Of a stretch of 5,913 nucleotides of DNA, positions 1-4,802 are shown piece after piece (position 1 is the first letter of the stretch; the number at the start of each line of letters is the position of its first letter). The DNA lies in NCBI GenBank assembly GCA_029946075.1, contig JAQSDT010000173.1:1-5913 (forward strand). The letters run 5' to 3'. The position numbers and the translations under genes were made by a program. The DNA is from a bacterium. GTDB lineage: Bacteria; Pseudomonadota; Alphaproteobacteria; Rhizobiales; Xanthobacteraceae. Under the pieces are notes generated by a model, which did not search any database, was not told the origin of the DNA, and was given only the letters and a program-made list of their open reading frames with translations.

Positions 1-1606
1 TGATGATGAAGGCCGGAAAGTCCTCGACCTCGATGCGCCAGATCGCTTCCATGCCGAGTTCGGGATATTCCAGCACCTCGACCTTCTTGATGCAGTGCTT
101 CGCAAGGTTCGCCGCAGCGCCGCCGATCGAGCCGAGATAGAAGCCGCGATGCTTCTTGCAGGCCTCGCGCACCGCGACCGCGCGGTTGCCCTTGGCCACC
201 ATCACCATCGAACCGCCCGCCGCCTGGAACTGGTCGACGAAGGAGTCCATGCGCCCTGCCGTGGTCGGACCGAACGCACCGGAGGCATAACCGTCGGGCG
301 TCTTGGCGGGACCGGCGTAATACACCGGGTGGTTCTTGAAATAATCCGGCAGCGGCTCGCCGCGCTCCAGCCGCTCGCGCAACTTGGCGTGCGCGGAGTC
401 GCGCGCGACGATCATGGTGCCGGTCATCGAGACGCGGGTCTTGATCGGATATTGCGACAGCGTCGCCAGAATTTCCTTCATCGGCTTGTTGAGGTCGATC
501 TTGACGACCTCGCCGCCGAGCGACTGTTCGACCGCCGGCAGATACTGCGCCGGATTATGCTCGAGTTCTTCGAGATAGACGCCGTCCCTGGTGATCTTGC
601 CGAGTACCTGGCGGTCCGCCGAACAGGAGACGCCGAGCCCGATCGGGAGCGACGCACCGTGGCGCGGCATCCGGATCACGCGCACGTCGTGGCAGAAATA
701 CTTGCCGCCGAACTGCGCGCCGACGCCGAGCGACTGCGTCATCTTCAGAATCTCCTGCTCCATCTCCAGATCGCGGAACGCGTTGCCGTCGGCCGAGCCC
801 TGGGTCGGCAGCGCATCGAGATAGCGCGCGGACGCCAGCTTCACGGTCTTCATGCAGAGCTCGGCGGACGTGCCGCCGATCACGATGGCCAGATGATAGG
901 GCGGGCACGCTGCGGTGCCGAGCGTCAGGACCTTCTCCTTCAGGAACGCCAGAAGGCGGTCCTTCGTCAGGACCGACGGCGTCGCCTGGAACAGGAAACT
1001 CTTGTTGGCCGAACCGCCGCCTTTCGCCATGAACATGAACTTGTAGGCGTCATCGCCCTCGGCGTAGATCTCGCACTGCGCCGGCATGTTGTTGGCGGTG
1101 TTCTTTTCCTCGTACATCGTCAGCGGCGCGACCTGCGAGTAGCGCAGGTTACGGCGCAGATATGCGTCGCGCGCGCCTTCCGACAGCGCGGCTTCGTCGT
1201 CACCGTCGGTGATGACGTTGCAGCCCTTCTTGCCCATGATGATCGCGGTACCGGTGTCCTGGCACATCGGCAGCACGCCGCCGGCGGCGATATTGGCGTT
1301 CTTGAGGAAGTCGAACGCGACGAACTTGTCGTTGTCGCTGGCTTCCTTGTCGTCGAGAATATTGCGCAGCTGCTTCAGATGGCCCGGCCGCAGATAGTGG
1401 TTGATGTCGCCGAAGGCCGCTTCCGACAGCGCCCGCAGCGCCTCGCGCGACACCACCAGCATGTCCTTGCCGAGCACCTTCTCGACCCGCACGCCCTCGG
1501 TCGTCACCTTTTTGTAAGGCGTGGTGTCCGCGCCCAGCGGGAACAGCGGCGTGTGCTTGTAGGGGGGAACGGGCTTTTGCTCGGGAAAGGCGGTCGGGGC
1601 GTTCAT
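1..1606 (-). CDS. Fumarate hydratase class I (Fe-S fumarase), C-terminus cut by window edge
   Basis: Interconverts fumarate and L-malate in the TCA cycle, using a [4Fe-4S] cluster in the cytoplasm. Reading leftward from ATG at 1606, the frame stays open for 535 codons and leaves the window without a stop. It ends in WRIEVEDFPAFII, which matches the near-C-terminal part of E. coli FumA/FumB, so perhaps 10-20 residues are missing. The three cluster cysteines are present: Cys115 (LPMCQDTGT), Cys234 (GTAACPPYH) and Cys328 (GVSCSADRQ). They sit exactly ten residues after E. coli FumA Cys105, Cys224 and Cys318 as I remember them. The C-terminal domain carries GPTTAGRMD (Thr448, Arg452) and AKGNR (Lys472), matching active-site residues of the Leishmania class I enzyme. 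The N-terminal cluster domain spans roughly residues 50-330 and the C-terminal domain follows. The start is uncertain: no good ribosome binding site precedes 1606, and an in-frame ATG at 1645 would add 13 residues. The gene is divergent from the membrane protein at 1849. The fumA-versus-fumB label cannot be decided, so no symbol is given. Confidence 0.96.
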   Translation of the reverse strand, partial: MNAPTAFPEQKPVPPYKHTPLFPLGADTTPYKKVTTEGVRVEKVLGKDMLVVSREALRALSEAAFGDINHYLRPGHLKQLRNILDDKEASDNDKFVAFDFLKNANIAAGGVLPMCQDTGTAIIMGKKGCNVITDGDDEAALSEGARDAYLRRNLRYSQVAPLTMYEEKNTANNMPAQCEIYAEGDDAYKFMFMAKGGGSANKSFLFQATPSVLTKDRLLAFLKEKVLTLGTAACPPYHLAIVIGGTSAELCMKTVKLASARYLDALPTQGSADGNAFRDLEMEQEILKMTQSLGVGAQFGGKYFCHDVRVIRMPRHGASLPIGLGVSCSADRQVLGKITRDGVYLEELEHNPAQYLPAVEQSLGGEVVKIDLNKPMKEILATLSQYPIKTRVSMTGTMIVARDSAHAKLRERLERGEPLPDYFKNHPVYYAGPAKTPDGYASGAFGPTTAGRMDSFVDQFQAAGGSMVMVAKGNRAVAVREACKKHRGFYLGSIGGAAANLAKHCIKKVEVLEYPELGMEAIWRIEVEDFPAFII

Positions 1607-1848
1607 GGGCAGGATCTCGGGTTGGATGCCGGCGGCGACCAACATGGCGCCGCAAAACCAGACCCGTTCTAAGCCCTTTTTGCCCAAAAGAAATAGCGCT
1701 TTGGTGCATGGGCACCCGCCATCCCCGGCAGCAGCGGCGGCCCTCCGCGCAGGCCTCGTCGGCCGCCGGCGGCCGCTGATTGAACCGTTCCGGAGGCTCG
1801 CCAGACAAACCGGAAATCCGATATTCTTCCAACCGATTGCGATTGAAA
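1607..1848. other. Divergent intergenic spacer (fumarase / membrane protein)
   Basis: This 242-bp gap lies between two genes transcribed away from each other, so it should hold both promoters. I see no convincing -35/-10 pair on either strand. It contains one perfect GC-only palindrome at 1760-1775 (CGGCCGCCGGCGGCCG), with no T tract after it. A GGAGG at 1792-1796 has no start codon at suitable distance. The AT-richer stretch at 1801-1850 is the likeliest place for the rightward promoter, but this is inference. Confidence 0.5.
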
Positions 1849-2367
1849 ATGAACCCCGCCTCCACGCTGGCCGGCGCGATGCCCGCGCCCATCCGCGCGC
1901 CGCGTCTGCTCGGCCTGTATCTGCTTCTGATCCTGATGGCCGCCATCGAAGCCTTCGACGGGCTGTCGCATCTGCCGACCCTGTTCGGGGACATGTCGGA
2001 AATTCCCGGCCCCGGCCTCGGCGGCGCGATCATCAAGGCCTTCATCGCGGTGCATCCGGTGCTGGCGCTGACGGCGCTGGCGCTCGCTACCGCCGGCAGG
2101 CTGCGTTACGCCATCATCGCGCTCGGCGGCCTCATCCTGATGAACTGGCTGAACTACATGCCGTCGGTGGTGACGCACGGGCTCGATGTCGATGCCCTCA
2201 GCCTCGCCCAGATGATCGGATTTCCACTGATCGGGGCGTGCGCCATTGCGCTCGCCGCGCGCGACCGGCGGCTCGGCTTCGCCACCTTGCTGGTCTGCAT
2301 CCCCACGCTGTTCAGCGCCGGGGCGGCGCTCGCCTTCGGGATCGGCGTGTTCCTCCACGGTTTCTGA
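1849..2367 (+). CDS. Small integral membrane protein of unknown function
   Basis: A 172-residue protein that I do not recognise as a named family. About five hydrophobic segments are visible at roughly residues 20-36, 61-81, 87-106, 120-137 and 143-168, so it is almost surely an inner-membrane protein. Short basic stretches (R16, R19; R84, R86; R138-R141) flank them and suggest cytoplasmic sides. The loop after the first helix is acidic and Gly/Pro-rich (FDGLSHLPTLFGDM). A polar-aromatic patch, MNWLNYMP, sits in the third helix. No enzymatic motif is apparent. The start is uncertain. ATG 1849 is chosen because the hydrophobic core begins about 20 residues later, but no Shine-Dalgarno precedes it. 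The frame is open back to a TTG at 1780, and an ATG at 1879 is a shorter option. Codon use resembles its neighbours. The next gene starts 78 bp downstream, so co-transcription is possible but not shown. Confidence 0.75.
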   Translation: MNPASTLAGAMPAPIRAPRLLGLYLLLILMAAIEAFDGLSHLPTLFGDMSEIPGPGLGGAIIKAFIAVHPVLALTALALATAGRLRYAIIALGGLILMNWLNYMPSVVTHGLDVDALSLAQMIGFPLIGACAIALAARDRRLGFATLLVCIPTLFSAGAALAFGIGVFLHGF

Positions 2368-2445
2368 CAAGCACGTTGACATCTCTGCGCGGCCCTTGCA
2401 GGAAATCGGCGCGCGGGTTTCAATGACGCAAAGGGGGCAATCCAT

Positions 2446-2922
2446 ATGGCTTTGGGACTACGATTTCGCCGACCGACCCTGCTTGCCGCGACGCTGGCGC
2501 TGGCCGCCGCATTCCTCGCGTCGCCTGCGCGCGCCGATCGCTGCGAGGATACCGCCAAGGAACTGAAGGGTGCGATCGACGGCCTCAAGATCAGCGTCAA
2601 CACCGGCAACATCATCTATCTGTCGCATCCGGCGGCCAGGGAACTTTCGCTGGGCTGCCGCGGCCGCAACTATGCCGTCGAGCTCTATGCCAAGGCCGAC
2701 CGCAAACCGAAGCCGGAATTCTTCACGCTGATCGCATCCGCCGGCGCCATCATTTTCACCATTCCCAAGCAGGACGTCGCCACCGGCTCCTCGCGCTGCA
2801 TCAAACGGATGGGAATCCTGCGCGGCGACAAGGTGTCGATGCGCTTCCGCCGCCTCAACATGGAATGCACGCGCACCAGGACCGAGGCTTCCATCGTGGT
2901 GACGCGCGGCAAGGACGAATAG
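2446..2922 (+). CDS. Exported small protein with four cysteines, unknown function
   Basis: A 158-residue protein of no family I can name. It has a clear Sec signal peptide: a basic start (R6, R8, R9), a hydrophobic core at about 11-25, and a signal peptidase I site after Ala-Arg-Ala at residue 30. The mature part of about 128 residues is therefore periplasmic or secreted. It has four cysteines (33, 71, 118, 141), an even number that would allow two disulfides in the oxidising periplasm; that pairing is inferred. The mature domain alternates short hydrophobic stretches (YAVELYA, FFTLIASAGAIIFTI, ASIVVT) with basic ones (RKPKP, RFRRLNMECTRTR), which suggests a small beta-rich fold with a positive surface. 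The segment at 92-106 is hydrophobic but reads better as buried strands than as a membrane anchor. Start ATG 2446 is supported by a purine-rich AGGGGG at 2432-2437, eight bases upstream. No rho-independent terminator follows. Confidence 0.8.
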   Translation: MALGLRFRRPTLLAATLALAAAFLASPARADRCEDTAKELKGAIDGLKISVNTGNIIYLSHPAARELSLGCRGRNYAVELYAKADRKPKPEFFTLIASAGAIIFTIPKQDVATGSSRCIKRMGILRGDKVSMRFRRLNMECTRTRTEASIVVTRGKDE

Positions 2923-3094
2923 TTCAGGCCGCTTCGCACAGCGCTCCCCGCGCAGCGCCGCTGGTATCCCTACATTTCTAACGAATTCAGTCGCATCACA
3001 TTCACCATCGGCCGACATTGACGGCCGTGCGCGCAAATGCGCAATCCGAATTCACCAATCCTTCGTTTCAAACCGGCCAGTGTCGCAAGCAACC

Positions 3095-3100
3095 AAGAGG
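3095..3100 (+). promoter_or_regulatory. Ribosome binding site deciding the start of the 61-residue gene
   Basis: AAGAGG directly abuts an in-frame ATG at 3101 and lies nine bases before a second in-frame ATG at 3110. The first spacing is too short for initiation, so the second ATG is the better start. A GTG at 3080 would also be in frame but has no comparable site. Confidence 0.55.
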
Positions 3101-3109
3101 ATGCTTTCG

Positions 3110-3295
3110 ATGAACATCTCTGCTGTCGCCCCGCCGGTGGCGATCAAGGCCCCTGAAGTTTCAGCTGCGCCCGTCGCCGAGAATAAACCCGACGTGCAGA
3201 ACGGCGCGCCCGCCGACGGCACCCGCACCGCGCAGCCGACGGTGTTGGCCGCGCTGCCGCCCGGACAGGGCACGCGGATCGACCAACTGGCCTGA
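3110..3295 (+). CDS. Small Ala/Pro-rich protein ending in LPPGQGTRIDQLA
   Basis: A 61-residue protein of unknown function. The first 48 residues are low in complexity, rich in Ala, Pro and Val, and look disordered (for example VAPPVAIKAPEVSAAPVA). The last 13, LPPGQGTRIDQLA, look like a defined motif. I recall small proteins with this kind of tail from Bradyrhizobium and relatives, always unnamed; this is memory, not a search. There is no signal peptide, membrane segment or cysteine. ATG 3110 is chosen over ATG 3101 because of the spacing to AAGAGG at 3095-3100. The gene stands alone: 187 bp of non-coding DNA precede it and 121 bp follow before the GFA gene. It could be a spurious reading frame, but the good ribosome binding site and the recognisable tail make a real gene more likely. 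Confidence 0.68.
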   Translation: MNISAVAPPVAIKAPEVSAAPVAENKPDVQNGAPADGTRTAQPTVLAALPPGQGTRIDQLA

Positions 3296-3358
3296 CGGCC
3301 AACGCTGCCGCGCGCGGCCTCGTTCAACGCCGCACGTTCGCCGAAAATTCGCGCCACC

Positions 3359-3387
3359 TTGCCGCGACAGCCAATACCGAACAATAT
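3359..3387 (+). promoter_or_regulatory. Possible promoter of the GFA gene
   Basis: TTGCCG at 3359-3364 matches four of six bases of a sigma-70-type -35 box. After 17 bases comes CAATAT at 3382-3387, a weak -10 candidate matching three of six. The placement, about 30 bp before the ATG at 3417, is sensible, and the putative -10 lies inside the inverted repeat at 3375-3396. The motif match is weak, so this is inference. Confidence 0.3.
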
Positions 3388-3396
3388 GGTTCGGTA
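3375..3396. promoter_or_regulatory. Perfect 8-bp inverted repeat, likely repressor operator
   Basis: TACCGAAC (3375-3382) and GTTCGGTA (3389-3396) are exact reverse complements separated by AATATG. The symmetric 22-bp site ends 20 bases before the GFA start codon and just before its ribosome binding site (AAGGGGA, 3401-3407). Size, spacing and the ACCGA/TCGGT half-sites resemble operators of TetR-family repressors. A short hairpin in the mRNA leader is the alternative. There is no T tract, so it is not a rho-independent terminator. No regulator gene lies in the window. Confidence 0.6.
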
Positions 3397-3416
3397 GTCG
3401 AAGGGGACGGTGGAAC

Positions 3417-3776
3417 ATGCCCGACAGCAAGACCTATACCGGCGGCTGCCATTGCGGCCAGGTGCGCTTCGAATGCACCAGCGACATGGCCATGGTCACA
3501 GCGTGCAACTGCTCGATCTGCACCAAGAAGGGCCTGCATTTCACCTTCCTCGACCCGAAGAGCTTTCAGCTTCGCGCCGGCGATGAGAGTTTGCGCGAAT
3601 ACCTCTTCAACAAGCACGCCATCCGCCATCAGCTCTGCATCGACTGCGGCGTCGACGTGTTCGCGCGCGGCACCAGGCCCGACGGATCAGATGTCGTGGC
3701 GCTGAACGTGGCCTGTATCGACGGCATCGAGCTGTCGAAGCTCGAGATGACGCCGATCGACGGCCGGAGCCGGTAA
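3417..3776 (+). CDS. GFA/CENP-V family zinc-binding protein
   Basis: A 119-residue protein of the GFA (glutathione-dependent formaldehyde-activating, also CENP-V/GFA) fold. It has the full cysteine set of the family: GGCHCG (Cys11, Cys13), CNCSIC (Cys30, Cys32, Cys35) and CIDC (Cys74, Cys77). In characterised members these bind two zinc ions, one structural and one at the glutathione/substrate site. The length is normal for a single-domain member. The family name comes from Gfa of Paracoccus, proposed to speed S-hydroxymethylglutathione formation; that role has been questioned, and many members have no proven reaction, so the substrate here is unknown. It is probably cytoplasmic, with no signal peptide. 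ATG 3417 follows AAGGGGA (3401-3407) at good distance. The inverted repeat at 3375-3396 suggests repression by a dimeric regulator. The gene converges on a glutathione S-transferase, with the palindromic repeat 3786-3895 between them, so the two do not share a transcript. Confidence 0.92.
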   Translation: MPDSKTYTGGCHCGQVRFECTSDMAMVTACNCSICTKKGLHFTFLDPKSFQLRAGDESLREYLFNKHAIRHQLCIDCGVDVFARGTRPDGSDVVALNVACIDGIELSKLEMTPIDGRSR

Positions 3777-3785
3777 AACTCTCCC

Positions 3786-3895
3786 CGTCATGGCCGGGCT
3801 TGGCCCGGCCATCCACGTTCTTCGATCCACATAAGTCGTGGATGCCCGGGTCGCCTGCGCGAAGACGCGCTTCGCGCTTTTGCCCGGGCATGACG
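3786..3895. repeat. Compound palindromic repeat between convergent genes
   Basis: A 110-bp nested palindrome. The outer arms CGTCATGGCCGGGC (3786-3799) and GCCCGGGCATGACG (3882-3895) are inverted repeats matching 13 of 14. Inside are three smaller hairpins: ATGGCCGGGC / GCCCGGCCAT (3790-3799 with 3803-3812, 3-base loop); CATCCACG / CGTGGATG (3810-3817 with 3837-3844); and GCGCGAAG / CTTCGCGC (3857-3864 with 3870-3877). GCCCGGG at 3844-3850 recurs at 3882-3888. I recall closely similar sequence as a dispersed intergenic repeat of Bradyrhizobium and Rhodopseudomonas, comparable in kind to REP/BIME or rhizobial RPE elements. It sits 10 bp after the GFA stop and 16 bp from the GST stop, so it could end or stabilise transcripts from both sides. 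That role is inferred. Confidence 0.85.
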
Positions 3896-3910
3896 AAGAA
3901 AGAACAAGCG

Positions 3911-4618
3911 CTACTTATCCAGCACCTTGTACCTGCGAAATATCCCGTCCTCGTTGAACGCGATCCGCCGGTCGCTCGAAAGATAGTCCTTGATGTTCGG
4001 CCGCGCCGCGACGCGGTCGTGCAGATCGACGAGACCGGGAATCTTCCGCTCAAACGCCTTCATGCGTCGCGGGAAAGCGTAGCGCAGGCCTTCGACGATC
4101 TGAAACAGCGACAGGTCGACATAGGTGAGACGGCGACCGGTGACGTATTTCCCGCCATTGGCGGCCAGCAGCGCCTCGAAATAACTGAGATATTTCGGCA
4201 CGCGCGCCTTCCAGAATTCTTCCGTGCGCCTTTTTGCCGCCGGCTTCTGCTCCTCGTAATACAGCGAGGGCCCGAGCGGATGATGGGTGTCGTGCACCTC
4301 GAGCACGAAATCCGTGATCGTGAGCTGCAGCTGGTGCACCCACAATCGGCCGGCCTCCGCCTTCGGCGCGAGGCCATGGCGCGAGCCGAGATAGTGCAGG
4401 ATGTTGGCGGTCTGCCCGATCACGAGCGAGCCGGCTTTCAGGAACGGCGGCGCGAATGGCGGCGTTCCCTTGCCCGCCTCCATCATGCGCATCATCGCAC
4501 CGACGCCGTTGCCGCGGCGGGCCACATCGATATAGGCGGCGCCCGCCTCTTCCAGCGCGAGGCGGACATATTCGCCGCGGCCCTGAATGCTCGGCCAGTA
4601 ATAGAGCTCGTATCGCAT
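3911..4618 (-). CDS. Glutathione S-transferase family protein
   Basis: A 235-residue cytosolic GST-like protein, expected to conjugate glutathione to electrophiles or to use it as cofactor; the substrate is not predictable. The N-terminal thioredoxin-like domain covers about residues 1-80. YELYYWPSIQGRGEYVRLAL resembles the first strand and helix of alpha/mu/pi/sigma GSTs, placing Tyr7 at the catalytic tyrosine. APPFL (56-60) holds the expected cis-proline, Pro58. GQTANILHYLG (68-78) stands where the glutathione-binding Q/E-S-x-A-I motif normally lies, with Thr70 in place of the usual serine. The all-helical C-terminal domain follows from about 90, including GKYVTGRRLTYVDLSLFQIV, which resembles the conserved N-capping G-x-x-x-T-x-x-D region. 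The length is normal. ATG 4618 is well supported: GGAGG on the minus strand (4626-4630) lies seven bases upstream. The gene diverges from the MHYT-GGDEF gene at 4803 and converges on the GFA gene. Confidence 0.92.
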   Translation of the reverse strand: MRYELYYWPSIQGRGEYVRLALEEAGAAYIDVARRGNGVGAMMRMMEAGKGTPPFAPPFLKAGSLVIGQTANILHYLGSRHGLAPKAEAGRLWVHQLQLTITDFVLEVHDTHHPLGPSLYYEEQKPAAKRRTEEFWKARVPKYLSYFEALLAANGGKYVTGRRLTYVDLSLFQIVEGLRYAFPRRMKAFERKIPGLVDLHDRVAARPNIKDYLSSDRRIAFNEDGIFRRYKVLDK

Positions 4619-4802
4619 GCGTGCGCCTCCGGATGCCTGTCGGACATGCCTAACAAATCATTGCCGCGCCGGTTCGTCACGCCTTCCCGCACGCACGCGC
4701 TTACGGTTCCTCAACGGTATTTCGTATCGGCGCCGGTTCCCGCGCCCCCGGGCGCAACCGATTAACCCGCCCCCCGTAGCGTATCAGCAGGGGAAGACCG
4801 TC
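4619..4802. other. Divergent intergenic spacer (GST / MHYT-GGDEF)
   Basis: This 184-bp gap separates two diverging genes and should hold both promoters. It includes the ribosome binding sites of both: GGAGG (minus strand, 4626-4630) for the GST, and AGGGGA (4789-4794) for the signalling gene. I see no strong -35/-10 pair and no clear operator. Confidence 0.5.

Noticed and set aside
95..1672. A 525-codon open frame on the plus strand opposite fumarase
   Set aside because: It is antisense to a gene with all catalytic motifs. Its product is rich in Arg, His, Ala and Leu with no recognisable domain, as expected when the opposite strand of GC-rich coding DNA stays open by codon bias.
1760..1775. 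A 16-bp GC-only palindrome in the fumarase upstream spacer, considered as operator or terminator
   Set aside because: GGC/GCC-rich palindromes arise easily in such GC-rich DNA. It has no T tract and no clear placement relative to a promoter.
2376..2406. TTGACA at 2376-2381 as a -35 box for the exported protein gene
   Set aside because: The hexamer is perfect, but nothing like a -10 box lies 16-18 bases on; GGAAAT at 19 bases is a poor match. It cannot be called without transcript data.
2940..2958. A GCGCT / AGCGC hairpin after the exported protein gene as a terminator
   Set aside because: The stem is only five base pairs with an eight-base loop and no T tract.
2154..3036. Overlapping minus-strand open frames opposite the membrane and exported protein genes
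   Set aside because: The plus-strand frames have membrane helices or a signal peptide, and the exported one has a good ribosome binding site. The minus-strand products look like random GC-rich antisense sequence.
3307..3318. The palindrome GCCGCGCGCGGC after the 61-residue gene as a terminator
   Set aside because: It has no loop of workable size and no following T tract, and it is plain alternating GC.
4713..4740. A GGAAC ... CGTT pair on the minus strand as an EcfG-type general stress promoter for the GST gene
   Set aside because: The spacer is 19 bases, longer than the 16-17 expected for these promoters.
3800..4765. A 321-codon open frame on the plus strand opposite the GST gene
   Set aside because: It begins inside the palindromic repeat, runs antisense to a well-supported GST and shows no recognisable domain.
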